Counted from the stretch's first letter, positions 53,415 to 63,071 are shown. The stretch is DNA of 64,000 nt from DATDFB01 sp035276475 (GCA_035276475.1 DATELQ010000033.1:54839-118838), one strand, 5' to 3'. Made by a program: numbers and translations. The notes: generated from the sequence alone by a model not told the origin.

Positions 53415-54230
53415 ATGAGCGAGCAAGCCATACTCACGCACGGCGTCGTGGCCCGCGCCGCCGAGGGCGACGCGGTCGGCCTTCACGCCGAAGAGCTGCG
53501 CTTCGAGGGCTTCACCCTCATCCCGAGCGGATTGACGGCCGAGGAGCTCGACGTGCTGCGCGGCAGGCTCGACGCCGTTTACGCGCGGCAGTGCGCGGAG
53601 CTCGGCGGCGAAGAGGCCCTGGCGCGCTGCAGCGACGTCGACGTGGCCCGCTGCCCGCTCGTGTACGACGACGCCTTCGTCTCCGTGGCCGCGAATCCGA
53701 ACCTCCTCGCCGTCGTCGAGCGGATGCTCGGCACGAACTTCATCCTGACGCAGCAGAACGGACTTCTCACCCATCCGGCCGCGGCGAATTACCAGGTGCG
53801 CTGGCACCGCGACCTCAGCTACCAGCACTGGGTCAGCAGCGAGCCGCTGGCCATCAATGCGCTCCTGGCGCTCGATGAGTTCACGTTCGAGTCGGGGGCT
53901 ACGGTCGTGCTGCCGTCGTCGCATCACCGGGCGGAGTTTCCTTCCGATGAATACGTCCGCCGGCACGAGCGCGTGCTGGCCGCGCCGGCGGGGACGTTCC
54001 TCGTCCTCGACGGCATGCTCTTCCACCGCGCCGGCCGCAACGTCACCGACCATCCGCGCCGCGGCGTCAACCATCTCATCGGCCGGCCGTTCCTCGGCCA
54101 GCAGTTCGATTTCTCCGCGATGCTCGGCGACCGCTACGCCGACGACCCGCTGCTCTCGCGCTACCTCGGATACCGCTGGCGCCCGCAGCCCGACGTCGTT
54201 TCGTGGCGCGCCCAGCGCATGACCGTATGA
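53415..54230 (+). CDS. Phytanoyl-CoA dioxygenase (PhyH)-family Fe(II)/2OG oxygenase
   Basis: A 271-residue double-stranded beta-helix oxygenase. The iron site H-x-D is in RWHRDLSYQHW and the distal His in LFHRAGRN, with a 2OG-binding Arg likely in the following RRGVNHLIGRP. TFESGATVVLPSSHH is typical of PhyH. It hydroxylates a small substrate, possibly a sugar or an acyl group on the surface polymer. The start ATG 53415 lies 22 bases after the previous stop, after a purine-rich GAGAGAG run that may serve as ribosome site. It overlaps the next gene as ATGA. Confidence 0.8.
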   Translation: MSEQAILTHGVVARAAEGDAVGLHAEELRFEGFTLIPSGLTAEELDVLRGRLDAVYARQCAELGGEEALARCSDVDVARCPLVYDDAFVSVAANPNLLAVVERMLGTNFILTQQNGLLTHPAAANYQVRWHRDLSYQHWVSSEPLAINALLALDEFTFESGATVVLPSSHHRAEFPSDEYVRRHERVLAAPAGTFLVLDGMLFHRAGRNVTDHPRRGVNHLIGRPFLGQQFDFSAMLGDRYADDPLLSRYLGYRWRPQPDVVSWRAQRMTV

Positions 54231-55252
54231 AAGCCGGCGCCGCCGTCCCGTATCGCTGTCCGTACACGCAGCAGCCGCTGACGCTCGAGGCCACCGAGGT
54301 CGTCGACGGCGACGTCGTGTCCGGGACGCTCCGTACCGCCGAGGGCTTCGTCTACAAGATCGAGGGCGGAGTGCCGCTGCTCATCGACTTCGACCGCGAG
54401 TCGCTCGCGCCGCCGGCGCTCAAAGAGCTCGCCTTCTACGAGGCGGAGGCGAAGAGCTACGACGCCACGGTGGAGTGGGTCTTCGACAGCTTTTACGAGG
54501 ACGAGGATCGGGTGCGCGAAGGCATGCTCGATCTGCTGCGCGTGCCGCGCGGCGGCACCGTCCTCGAGACCGGCTGCGGCACGGGCCGCGACTCCATCCG
54601 CATCGCCCGCCGCATCGGCAGCGGCGGCTGTCTCTACCTGCAGGACCTCTCGCCGGGCATGCTCGGCATCGGCAAGGCCAAGGTCGATGCGCTTAGCCGC
54701 GCCGGCGGCATCGGCTGCGAGGTCGAGTACTTCACCGGCAACGCCGAGACGTTGCCGTTCGCCGACGGCACGCTCGACGCCGCCTTCCACTTCGGCGGCA
54801 TCAACATCTTCAGCGACCAGCGCAAAGCCGTTGCCGAGATGGCCCGCGTGGTCAAAAAGGGCGGCCGCGTCGTCTTCGGCGACGAAGGGCTGGCGCCGTG
54901 GCTGCGCGAGACGGAGTACGGCAGGATCCTGATGCGCTCCAGTCCGTTGTACGAGCACGAGCCGCCGCTCGACGCCGTGCCCGCGCCGGCGCGCGACGTC
55001 TCCGTCCACTGGATCATCGGCAACGCCTACTACCTCATCGCCTTCACGGTCGGCGAGGGTGAGCTGCCGCTCAACCTCGATCTCCCGATCGTCGGCCGCC
55101 GCGGCGGAACGCATCGCACGCGCTACTACGGCGCGCTCGAAGGGGTGACGCCGCAGACGAAGGATCTCGTCCTCGAGGCCGCGGCGCGCGAAGGCCTCAG
55201 CATCCACGAATGGCTGGAGAGAACGCTCTCGGAGTCTCTGCGCAAACGATGA
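54227..55252 (+). CDS. SAM-dependent methyltransferase with Trm112-like N-terminus
   Basis: A 341-residue protein. The N-terminal about 60 residues (YRCPYTQQPLTL...VYKIEGGVPLLIDF) look like the Trm112/UPF0434 domain. SAM motif I is VLETGCGTGRDSI, and then YLQDLSPGMLGIGKAKV and GGRVVFGDE are the usual class I strands. The C-terminal half is specific. It lies in the polysaccharide run and overlaps both neighbours. Acceptor unknown. Confidence 0.8.
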   Translation: MKAGAAVPYRCPYTQQPLTLEATEVVDGDVVSGTLRTAEGFVYKIEGGVPLLIDFDRESLAPPALKELAFYEAEAKSYDATVEWVFDSFYEDEDRVREGMLDLLRVPRGGTVLETGCGTGRDSIRIARRIGSGGCLYLQDLSPGMLGIGKAKVDALSRAGGIGCEVEYFTGNAETLPFADGTLDAAFHFGGINIFSDQRKAVAEMARVVKKGGRVVFGDEGLAPWLRETEYGRILMRSSPLYEHEPPLDAVPAPARDVSVHWIIGNAYYLIAFTVGEGELPLNLDLPIVGRRGGTHRTRYYGALEGVTPQTKDLVLEAAAREGLSIHEWLERTLSESLRKR

Positions 55253-56160
55253 CCGAGCCTCTCGTTTCCGTCTTTCTCCCGGCTTACAACCAGGTCAACT
55301 ACGTCGACGAGGCCATCCGCAGCGCCGTCGAGCAGGACTACGGCAACCTCGAAGTCCTCTGCGGCGACGACGGCTCGACGGACGGCACGGTCGAGCGCAT
55401 TCAGGAGTGGGCCGCGCGCTATCCGGGCCGCGTCGTCCCCGTGCTCGGCCCGCACGTCGGCATGACCGGGAACTGCAACCGGATCTTCGGCCGCATCCGC
55501 GGCAAGTACGTCATCGGCCACGCCGGCGACGACGTCTTTCTCCCCGGCAAGATCCGCAAGCAGGTGGAGTGGCTGGAGGCGGACGAGCGGCGGGTCATGT
55601 GCGGACATGCCGCCGAGGCCTTCGACGCCATCACCGGCAAAGCGCTCTATCTGACGACGGAGACCCGCCGCCTCCACAAGGGATTCGGAGCGCAGCGCTA
55701 CATCGACGACTTCGGGCTCTTCCCCGACATCTCCGTGGCCATGCGGCGCAGCGCCTATCCGCCGTACGGCTACGACGAGCGCGCCGGCGTCGTCTCCGTG
55801 TTCAAGCTCAACATCGACATCCTCGCCGGCGGCGGCGAGTACGGCTACGTCGACGGCGTGCTGGCGCGCTACCGCGTCCATCCCGACAGCGTGAGCGTGC
55901 GCAGCCGCTCCGATCCCGACATGCACCGCCAGTTTCTCGAAGGCTTCCTGACCTCGCTGGCGCTCACCGAGGCGAATTACCCGCATCTTTTGGCGAGCTG
56001 CCGCAAGGCCCGGGCGCGGCTGCTCTTCGCCGAGGGGCGCTGGCATCAGAACCGCGGCGACGCTGCGGCGGCGCGGCGCTACTTCGCCGCCGCGGCGCGC
56101 ACCAATCCCGCGATGGTCCCCAAGGCCGGGGCCGGGATCGCGCTCACGTTCCTCGCATGA
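55249..56160 (+). CDS. Glycosyltransferase family 2
   Basis: A 303-residue GT-A enzyme. VSVFLPAYNQVNYVDEAIRSAVEQDYGNLE is the family N-terminus, followed by CGDDGSTDGT, the DXD-equivalent HAGDD and a distal catalytic-region EYGYVDGVLARYRVH. It transfers a sugar from a nucleotide donor to the growing repeat unit on the cytoplasmic side. It is a close tandem paralog of the next gene, sharing most segments. Confidence 0.88.
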   Translation: MTEPLVSVFLPAYNQVNYVDEAIRSAVEQDYGNLEVLCGDDGSTDGTVERIQEWAARYPGRVVPVLGPHVGMTGNCNRIFGRIRGKYVIGHAGDDVFLPGKIRKQVEWLEADERRVMCGHAAEAFDAITGKALYLTTETRRLHKGFGAQRYIDDFGLFPDISVAMRRSAYPPYGYDERAGVVSVFKLNIDILAGGGEYGYVDGVLARYRVHPDSVSVRSRSDPDMHRQFLEGFLTSLALTEANYPHLLASCRKARARLLFAEGRWHQNRGDAAAARRYFAAAARTNPAMVPKAGAGIALTFLA

Positions 56161-56164
56161 ATTC

Positions 56165-57124
56165 ATGACCGAGCCTCTCGTCTCCGTCCATCTCGTCTCC
56201 TACAACCAGGCGGCGTTCATCGATGAAGCGCTGCGCAGCGTCGTGGAACAGGACTACGGCAACCTGGAAGTATTCGTCACTGACGACGGCTCCGCCGACG
56301 GCACCGTGGACCGCATCCGCGACTGGGCGGCGAAGTATCCGGAGCGGGTCATTCCGGTGCTGGGACCGCACGTCGGCATCACGGCCAACTGCAACCGGGC
56401 CATGCCGTATCTGCGAGGCAAGTACGTGTTTTGCCATGCCGGCGACGACGTCTTCCTGCCCGGGAAGGTCCGGAAGCAGGTGGACTGGTTCGAGGAAGAC
56501 GAGCGGCGCGTGATGTGCGGCCACGCCGCCGAGGCCTTCGACGCCCGGACCGGCCGCGCGCTGTACCTCACCACCGATGCGCGCGCACTGCGCCGCGGCT
56601 TCGGCGCGCGGCGCTACCTGGAGGACTTCGGACTCTTTCCCGACATCTCCGTGGCCATCCGGCGGGATGCGTATCCGAAGAACGGCTACGACGAGCGCGT
56701 GGGCCTGGTCTCCGTGTTCAAGCTCAACATCGATATCCTCGCGCCCGGCGGCGAGTACGGCTATGTCGACGGCGTGCTGGCGCGCTATCGCGTCCATCCC
56801 GACAGCATCTCCGTGCGCAGCACGACCGATCCGCAGATGCACCGCGCGTTTCTCGAGGGCTACCTGACTGCGCTGGCCATCACCGAAGCGAGTTATCCGC
56901 ATCTGGTGGCGAGCTGCCGCAAGGCGCGCGCGCGGCTGCTGTTCAGCGAAGGGCGCTGGCATCATCGCCGTCGCGATGGCGCCGCCGCGCGGCGCTACTT
57001 CGTGGCCGCGGCGCGGGACAATCTCGCGTTTCTGCCCAAGGCCGCCGCAGCGTACGCGGTCACGCTGCTTCCGCAGCGTGCGGCAACCACACCTGATGCG
57101 CTCTCCAGCCGACATGACCCATGA
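56165..57124 (+). CDS. Glycosyltransferase family 2 (tandem paralog)
   Basis: A 319-residue GT-A enzyme almost co-linear with the preceding one: MTEPLVSVHLVSYNQAAF against MTEPLVSVFLPAYNQVNY, then DYGNLEV, DDGSADGT, HAGDDVFLPGK, MCGHAAEAFDA and DGVLARYRVHPDS in common. It is a recent local duplication and probably adds a second, similar linkage. It overlaps the next gene by 11 bases. Confidence 0.88.
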   Translation: MTEPLVSVHLVSYNQAAFIDEALRSVVEQDYGNLEVFVTDDGSADGTVDRIRDWAAKYPERVIPVLGPHVGITANCNRAMPYLRGKYVFCHAGDDVFLPGKVRKQVDWFEEDERRVMCGHAAEAFDARTGRALYLTTDARALRRGFGARRYLEDFGLFPDISVAIRRDAYPKNGYDERVGLVSVFKLNIDILAPGGEYGYVDGVLARYRVHPDSISVRSTTDPQMHRAFLEGYLTALAITEASYPHLVASCRKARARLLFSEGRWHHRRRDGAAARRYFVAAARDNLAFLPKAAAAYAVTLLPQRAATTPDALSSRHDP

Positions 57125-58256
57125 TCCCTGTCCCGTTTGCGGCGGGACGGAGCTTCACGACCTGGCCGATCCCTGGCGCGGGCAATCGCTCCTCAGCGAC
57201 ATGCGCTCCACGCCGGAGCGCCTCGGACGGGCGGCCTGTGTCCGTTGCGGCCTGGTTCGACGCCGGTGTCTCCCGCCCATGGACCAGCAGCGTGCCATCT
57301 TCGACGAGGCCTACTCCCTGTTCACGACCGAGCCGACGGAGTCCACGCGAAAAAGGCAGGATGCGATGGCCGGATGGATCGTCGACGCGTTGGACGGCTT
57401 TCGCCCGGCGAGCGTGCTGGAGCTCGGCTGCGGCGACGGCTCGCTCTTGGAAGCACTCGGCGCGGCGCTGCCCGGCGTGTCGCTCCGCGGCGTCGAGCCC
57501 GCGCCGCGGTCGGTTGCGGAAGCGACGCGCCGCGGTGTTGCGGTGTCGACGGGGTTCGCCGAGGCGCTCGCCACCGGCGGCGCCGATCTTTGCCTGAGCG
57601 TCAACGTGATCGAGCACGTGGCCGGGCCGGTCGATTTCCTCCGCTCCATGAGAGATGCGGTCTCGGCCGGCGGGCAGGTCGCGGTCATCTGTCCCGATGG
57701 CGACGTCCCCAACTACGAATTGCTCTTCTACGATCATCTCTATTCAATGGGCAGGAATGCTCTCCAATCGCTCTGCGCGCGCGCCGGCCTCGTCACCTTG
57801 CGCACGCAAAAGGCGCCCGCCGCTCTCGGCCCGTTCCACATGGTCGTGGCCCGTCCGGCGCACGACGACGAGACGCCGCAACCGATCGTCGATCCGGACG
57901 ACGTCCGCGTTGCCGAAGCGAAGGACTCGTACATGGTGACGTGGTCGAGGCTGGAGGGCATTCTGCGTGAACGCGTCGACGGCGCGGCGCCCATCGTCGT
58001 CTTCGGCAACGGCGATATCGCCGCGCTGCTGCGCCTCTATGCGCCGGCGGTATGGGACAGGGTGGACGCATGCGCGGTCGACGGCCGGCCGGCCGCGGAC
58101 CGCTTTCTCGATCGCCGCTTGCGCAGCTATGAGTCGCTGCCGGCGGCGAGCGTCATCCTTCTCGGCGTTCGTCCCGGCAACCATGAGGCCGTGGCCCGCC
58201 GGCTCACCGGCGATGGGCACCGCGTGGTGCGATGGGACGACGTGGTGGCGGCATGA
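57114..58256 (+). CDS. Sugar C-methyltransferase-like protein
   Basis: A 380-residue protein with the three-part layout of TylCIII/NovU-type enzymes. There is an N-terminal zinc site (CPVCGG...CVRCGL), a central SAM domain (VLELGCGDGSLLEAL, NVIEHVAGPVDFL), and a C-terminal Rossmann-like part (PIVVFGNGDIAALL) of the C-methyltransferase C-terminal family. These add a methyl group to C3 or another carbon of dTDP-keto-sugars. It directly precedes the second ketoisomerase. The reaction is inferred. Confidence 0.8.
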   Translation: MTHDPCPVCGGTELHDLADPWRGQSLLSDMRSTPERLGRAACVRCGLVRRRCLPPMDQQRAIFDEAYSLFTTEPTESTRKRQDAMAGWIVDALDGFRPASVLELGCGDGSLLEALGAALPGVSLRGVEPAPRSVAEATRRGVAVSTGFAEALATGGADLCLSVNVIEHVAGPVDFLRSMRDAVSAGGQVAVICPDGDVPNYELLFYDHLYSMGRNALQSLCARAGLVTLRTQKAPAALGPFHMVVARPAHDDETPQPIVDPDDVRVAEAKDSYMVTWSRLEGILRERVDGAAPIVVFGNGDIAALLRLYAPAVWDRVDACAVDGRPAADRFLDRRLRSYESLPAASVILLGVRPGNHEAVARRLTGDGHRVVRWDDVVAA

Positions 58257-58672
58257 GCACGACCATCGACGACTGCCGCCGCATCGACTTCCCGCGCATC
58301 TCCAGCGGGCGGGGGAGCATCACGCCGCTGGAAGCGGGGAAGACCGTTCCCTTCGATATCGCCCGGATCTTCTACATCTACGACGTTCCGGGCGGCGCGA
58401 ACCGCGGCGGCCACGCCCACCGCAACGTCGAGCAACTGATCGTCTCCTGCATGTCGTCGTTCGACGTCACCGTCGACGACGGCACGAACCAGCGGACCAT
58501 CACGCTCAACCGCGCGTACAACGGCCTGTACATTCCGAAGCAGATCTGGGCGGAGCTGGTGAACTTCTCCTCCGGCGCGGTCTGCCTCGTCCTCGCCTCG
58601 GATCTCTACGACGAGGAGGAGTACTTCCGCCGCTACGACGACTTCCTCGCCTTCAAGCGGGGGACGCCGTGA
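58253..58672 (+). CDS. dTDP-4-oxo-6-deoxyhexose 3,4-ketoisomerase (FdtA-like), second copy
   Basis: A 139-residue cupin, paralog of 50794 and of equal length. It has IARIFYIYDVPGGANRGGHAHRNVEQ, where HAHR is the canonical active-site stretch, plus LNRAYNGLYIPKQIWAELVNFSSGAVCLVLAS in the same places (shown here by IYDVPGG, GGHAHR and LYIPKQIW). It overlaps the aminotransferase gene, so FdtA and FdtB-type steps are next to each other. This copy is more likely the true ketoisomerase than the one at 50794. Confidence 0.87.
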   Translation: MSTTIDDCRRIDFPRISSGRGSITPLEAGKTVPFDIARIFYIYDVPGGANRGGHAHRNVEQLIVSCMSSFDVTVDDGTNQRTITLNRAYNGLYIPKQIWAELVNFSSGAVCLVLASDLYDEEEYFRRYDDFLAFKRGTP

Positions 58673-59772
58673 GCGTGCCGTTCCTCGACGTCAAAGCCGG
58701 GTACGACGAGCTCCGCGCGGAGCTCGACGCCGCGATGTGCCGGGTCATGGACTCCGGCTGGTACGTCCTCGGCGAGGAGGTCGAGGCCTTCGAGCGCGAG
58801 TTCGCCGCCTACTGCGGCGTGAAGCACTGCGTCGGCGTCGCCAACGGGCTCGATGCTCTGCACCTCATGCTCCGCGCCGCGGGCATCGGCAGCGGCGACG
58901 AGGTCATCGTGCCGTCGAACACCTACATCGCCACGTGGCTCGCGGTCACGCACGCGGGCGCGCGCCCCATCCCCGTCGAGCCCGATGCGCGCACCTACAA
59001 CCTCGACCCCAACCGCATCGAAGCCGCCATCACGCCGCGCACGCGGGCCATCCTGGCCGTCCATCTCTACGGCCAGCCGGCGGAGATGCCGGCGATCCGC
59101 GAGATCGCCCGCGCCCGCGGACTGCGCCTGTTCGAAGACGCCGCGCAAGCCCACGGCGGCCGCGCCGGCGCGCAACGCACCGGCGCGCTCGGCGACGCCG
59201 CCGGCTGGAGCTTCTATCCCGGCAAGAACCTCGGCGCGTACGGCGACGCCGGCGCGGTGACGACGGACGACGACGCGCTGGCCGACCGCGTGCGCCTCCT
59301 GCGCAACTACGGCTCGCGCGTGAAGTACCGCAACGAGATCGCCGGCTTCAACTCCCGGCTCGACCCGCTGCAGGCGGCGCTGCTGCGCGTGAAGCTGCCG
59401 CGGCTCGATGCGTGGAACGAGCGCCGGCGGAGCGTCGCCGCGCGGTATCTGCAGAAGCTTGCCGGCACCGCTGATCTCGTGCTCCCCGAGGTCGCGGCGG
59501 AGGTCGAGCCGGTCTGGCACCTCTTCGTCGTGCGCCATCCTCGGCGCGACGCACTGCAGCGGCATCTCGAGTCGCGCTCCATCGGCACGCTCATCCACTA
59601 TCCGGTGCCGCCGCATCGCTCGGAGGCGTATCAAGCGCTCGGCTTTGCCGCCGACGCGTTTCCGATCGCCGAGGAGATCGCGGAGAGCGCGCTGAGTCTC
59701 CCGATCGGACCGCACATGAGCGGCGACGACGTCGACGCCGTCATCGAGAGCGTTCGTTCCTATGGCCAATAG
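58669..59772 (+). CDS. DegT-family sugar aminotransferase (FdtB/QdtB-like)
   Basis: A 367-residue PLP enzyme: PFLDVKAGYDELRAELD, WYVLGEEVEAFEREFAAYCGV, VANGLDALHLML, the EDAAQAHGG motif, and the Schiff-base Lys in YPGKNLGAYGDAG. Start GTG 58669 overlaps the FdtA-like stop. Following a 3,4-ketoisomerase, it should add an amino group at C3 to form a dTDP-3-amino-3,6-dideoxyhexose, as known for FdtA/FdtB pairs. Its N-acyltransferase may be the NeuD-like protein at 48454. Confidence 0.88.
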   Translation: MSVPFLDVKAGYDELRAELDAAMCRVMDSGWYVLGEEVEAFEREFAAYCGVKHCVGVANGLDALHLMLRAAGIGSGDEVIVPSNTYIATWLAVTHAGARPIPVEPDARTYNLDPNRIEAAITPRTRAILAVHLYGQPAEMPAIREIARARGLRLFEDAAQAHGGRAGAQRTGALGDAAGWSFYPGKNLGAYGDAGAVTTDDDALADRVRLLRNYGSRVKYRNEIAGFNSRLDPLQAALLRVKLPRLDAWNERRRSVAARYLQKLAGTADLVLPEVAAEVEPVWHLFVVRHPRRDALQRHLESRSIGTLIHYPVPPHRSEAYQALGFAADAFPIAEEIAESALSLPIGPHMSGDDVDAVIESVRSYGQ

Positions 59773-60583
59773 ACTCGCCGTGCGGACGGCGAAGTGGATC
59801 TACCGGCACACGCCTTGGGCGGCGTTGCGCCGCCGCTACTTCGCTCTCTTCTGCCGTCTCGTGCGCCATCGCAGCGTGGTGGCGGCGGTGGGGACGCTGA
59901 CCTTCTCGCTCGACCTCGGCGAGCTCATTGACCTCAGCCTCTACCTCGGCGAGTACGAGCACGACACCGCCGCCGCGCTGGCGCGCCACTGCCCGCCGGG
60001 CAGCGTCGTCTTCGACGTCGGCGCGAACGTCGGCGCGCATACGCTCGCTCTGGCCGAGCGGACGGGGAGTGGCGGCCGCGTCTACGCCTTCGAGCCGACC
60101 GAGTACGCGTTCGGAAAACTGCTGCGCAATCTGGAGCTCAATCCGCAGCTGCAGAACGTCGTGGCCTCGCGCGTGGCGCTCTCCGATCGCAACGCCGAGG
60201 AGGAGTGGGAGCTGCGGGCCACGTGGAGGCCGGACGGGCGGCACAGCAGCTACCGCACGCGCGTCGAGGTCGCGCGGCTCGACGACTGGTGCCGCCGCGA
60301 AGGCGTCGCCCGCATCGACCTCATCAAGCTCGACGTCGACGGCCACGAGATGGCCGTCCTGGCCGGCGGCGCGGCGATGATCTTGGCGAGCCTGCCGGCC
60401 ATCGTCGTCGAGATCGGCGCGTATCACTTCGATTCGGTGGACCGCAATCCGCTCCTCTTTCTTCGCGAGCGCGGCTACGAATTCTTCAGCATCGACGGCG
60501 AGCGGCCCATGGACCTGCCGGAGATCCGCGAAGCCTGCACCGGCCGCGACTCCGTGAACCTCGTCGCCAAAGTGCGCCGATGA
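59762..60583 (+). CDS. FkbM-family methyltransferase
   Basis: A 273-residue methyltransferase with VVFDVGANVGAHTLALAERTG (SAM motif I of the FkbM type), VYAFEPTEYAFGKLLRNLELN and LDVDGHEMAVLAGG. FkbM-type enzymes O-methylate hydroxyls of sugars or polyketides. A basic N-terminus (WIYRHTPWAALRRRYF) may associate with the membrane. It overlaps the aminotransferase by 11 bases and the next gene as ATGA. Confidence 0.87.
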   Translation: MANRLAVRTAKWIYRHTPWAALRRRYFALFCRLVRHRSVVAAVGTLTFSLDLGELIDLSLYLGEYEHDTAAALARHCPPGSVVFDVGANVGAHTLALAERTGSGGRVYAFEPTEYAFGKLLRNLELNPQLQNVVASRVALSDRNAEEEWELRATWRPDGRHSSYRTRVEVARLDDWCRREGVARIDLIKLDVDGHEMAVLAGGAAMILASLPAIVVEIGAYHFDSVDRNPLLFLRERGYEFFSIDGERPMDLPEIREACTGRDSVNLVAKVRR

Positions 60584-61635
60584 AGATCCTCTACTCCTAC
60601 AACAAGCGCGGCTTCGAGGCGGACATGTTCCGCGAGGAGCTCGAAGCGGCGTCAGACGAGCGCGCCACCTTCATTCCGTTCAACCACGATCCGTACGTCG
60701 ACGTCATGCGCGTGGTTCGGGCGCAACTGCTCGACAACCTCTATTACGCGCGCGATCCGGGGCTGTTGCGCCTCTACGCCGACGTCAAGGCCATGATCGG
60801 CGACCTCGGCGTCGACGCGCTCCTCGTCGACAACGTCCTGCCCTACCACCCCGAGTTCCTGCGCACGCTCGACGTCTTCAAAGTCATGCGCACCACCGAC
60901 GGACCGGCCGCCGCGTACGACCGCGACTTCGCCTACGTCCATGCTTACGACCAGGTCCTCTTTCACAGCCCGGCCTACAGCCGCGACCTGACGATGGAGC
61001 AGAAGCTGCGCTACGTCGGCGCCAAGGACGCGCGCTTCTGGCCGCTCGGCGTTTTCTCGCGGATGTACGACCACACCAAAACCGAGGAGACGATCCTCGG
61101 GCACGAGCGGGACATCGACGTCCTCTTCATCGGCGTGCCGCACCCGACGAAGATGGCCACGCTGGCGGCGGTGAAGAAGGCCTTCGGCCGCCGCTGCGTC
61201 ATGCGCGGCGTGGCCTCATGGAAGCTCAACCTCTACTACAACGCCAGGCACGGCTTCCCGGGATGGATGCGCCCGGCCGCGTTCGAGGACTACGTGCCGC
61301 TCTACCAGCGGACGAAGGTCGGATTCAACGTCCACAACCGCGGCGACTACACGGTCGGAAGCTATCGGCTCTTCGAGCTTCCGGCCAACGGCGTCATGCA
61401 GATCTCCGACGGCGGCGAATACCTCGACGCCTTTTTCAACGTCGGCGAGGAGGTGGTGCGCCATCACCACGACGACCTCGTCGACAAGATCCGCTACTAC
61501 CTCGCGCATGACGACGAGCGCCGGCGCATCGCCCTGGCCGGCTATCGAAAGGTGATGCGGGACGATCTGATGATCGTGCGTTTGCGTCAGGCAGCGCAAT
61601 TGATCGAGGATGGCATCGCGGCCCGAGCGAAGTGA
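60580..61635 (+). CDS. CgeB-like glycosyltransferase
   Basis: A 351-residue GT-B-like protein without a classical GT2/GT4 signature. It starts MKILYSYNKRGFEADMFREE. The C-terminal half has DVLFIGVPHPTKMATL, FNVHNRGDYTVGSYRLFELPANG and EEVVRHHHDDLVDKIRYYLAHDDERRRIALAGYR, the arrangement of the CgeB/glycosyl transferase group 1_2 family (shown here by SYRLFELPA and the H-x-D region). It probably adds a sugar to the repeat unit. It overlaps both neighbours. Confidence 0.72.
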   Translation: MKILYSYNKRGFEADMFREELEAASDERATFIPFNHDPYVDVMRVVRAQLLDNLYYARDPGLLRLYADVKAMIGDLGVDALLVDNVLPYHPEFLRTLDVFKVMRTTDGPAAAYDRDFAYVHAYDQVLFHSPAYSRDLTMEQKLRYVGAKDARFWPLGVFSRMYDHTKTEETILGHERDIDVLFIGVPHPTKMATLAAVKKAFGRRCVMRGVASWKLNLYYNARHGFPGWMRPAAFEDYVPLYQRTKVGFNVHNRGDYTVGSYRLFELPANGVMQISDGGEYLDAFFNVGEEVVRHHHDDLVDKIRYYLAHDDERRRIALAGYRKVMRDDLMIVRLRQAAQLIEDGIAARAK

Positions 61636-63071
61636 ACACCGCAGAAGCAAACACCGCAATCGTCCATCGCGCATGGAGGTTTCGGCGGCGGCGCGCCGCG
61701 TGGACGTACCGTGCCTGCATCGCCGCGGGCCTCGTCATCTTCGCGGCTCTGGACCACGACAGCCGCGTGTTTGCGGGCCCCATGCTGGTTCTGGCGGCGC
61801 TGGCCGTCTATCTGGTCATGACCCTTTGGGTTCGCGACGGTGAAGTGCCGTTGTTCGAGACCGGCACCCTCTTCGCGTTGGCGGTCAGCGCGTACGGGAT
61901 GCTCGCTCTGTGGGGATTTCTGTTGATGCAGGGCCAATGGGACCCGCTTTCGGACAGCCGTCTGCAGGGGTACGCCTACGATGCGGGGGAGCTGGCCGCG
62001 CTCGGCTGGCGTTGCGTCGTCTATTTGACGGCGTTCGTCTGCGTGTACCTGCTCGTCCGCGGGCGGGCCCGGGCGGCGCGCCGTTTGACGCCGCCTTCCG
62101 GCGCCACCGTGGCGGCAATCGTGACGTTGTTCGTCGTGCTCTGGATTCTGAAGCTGGTGTTCCGCACCGTCTATGGCTTTGGGACGATCTCCTACGAGAA
62201 TCTCGATCAGGTCACGGCGGCGATGCAGGCGGTGCCGTACGTCGTGCGCCAGTTCGGCCATAACATCGTTTCTGCGCTGCTGATCGCCGAGCAGGGGATC
62301 CTGATCCTGCTGCTGCTGTTCTGGCGCAGAATCGCCAGCCGCGTGGTCGTGATCGCCTGGCTGTCCGGCGATATCGCATTGGCGTTCATCCACCTGGGGT
62401 CGCGCACCGGCACGGTCCTTCTCATCCTCAGCGCAGCGCTCGTCTATCACCGCCTGGTGCGTCCGCTGTCGTTCCCCGTCGTTCTCGCCGGCGGCGGTGC
62501 ATTGCTGATGGGCTTTCTGTTGGCCGGCTACATCCGCAGCGTGTCCGGAGACTGGAATCCGCGCCGCCTGCTCACGGCGGCGAACGAATTTCAGGCCATT
62601 TTCGCGAACGCCTTCGACCTGCTCAAACGAAGGGAGCTGGGCACCCTTCCGGCGGTGCCGTGGCAGATTTATGCGGCCGACTTCTATATGCCGATTCCGA
62701 GTCAGTTCCTGCCGTTCGAGAAGATCGAGCCGGCCTCCTGGTACGCCGGCGTGCTCGGATTTGGTGACACGGGTGTCGGGTTCATGTTCGGCGTCATGGC
62801 TCAGGCGGCGGTGGGGTGGGATTGGGTCGAGCTGGTCCTGCGCGGTGCGGCGCTCGGAGTCGTCTTCGCATTGTTGCACCGCTGGTATGTGCGGCACTCG
62901 GCCTCGCTATGGCCGATGCTCTTTTACCTCTTCGTCGCCGTGTGGATCTATTACACGTTCCGGGCAACGAGCTTTTGGTTCGTCTACTTCATCGTCTACC
63001 AGTTCCTGCCCGTCTTCGTCGTGGCAAAAATACTGGAGCTCTCGCTCAAGCGTGTGCTGACGCGCGCGTGA
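61632..63071 (+). CDS. Wzy-like O-antigen/polysaccharide polymerase
   Basis: A 479-residue membrane protein with about 12 hydrophobic segments and a larger periplasmic loop around residues 305-370 (GDWNPRRLLTAANEFQAI...PSQFLPFEKIEPA). The layout is that of Wzy-type polymerases, whose sequences are poorly conserved. With flippase, Wzz-like protein and glycosyltransferases in one locus, a Wzx/Wzy pathway is complete in outline. The start is GTG 61632 in a GTGA overlap. Confidence 0.72.
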   Translation: MNTAEANTAIVHRAWRFRRRRAAWTYRACIAAGLVIFAALDHDSRVFAGPMLVLAALAVYLVMTLWVRDGEVPLFETGTLFALAVSAYGMLALWGFLLMQGQWDPLSDSRLQGYAYDAGELAALGWRCVVYLTAFVCVYLLVRGRARAARRLTPPSGATVAAIVTLFVVLWILKLVFRTVYGFGTISYENLDQVTAAMQAVPYVVRQFGHNIVSALLIAEQGILILLLLFWRRIASRVVVIAWLSGDIALAFIHLGSRTGTVLLILSAALVYHRLVRPLSFPVVLAGGGALLMGFLLAGYIRSVSGDWNPRRLLTAANEFQAIFANAFDLLKRRELGTLPAVPWQIYAADFYMPIPSQFLPFEKIEPASWYAGVLGFGDTGVGFMFGVMAQAAVGWDWVELVLRGAALGVVFALLHRWYVRHSASLWPMLFYLFVAVWIYYTFRATSFWFVYFIVYQFLPVFVVAKILELSLKRVLTRA

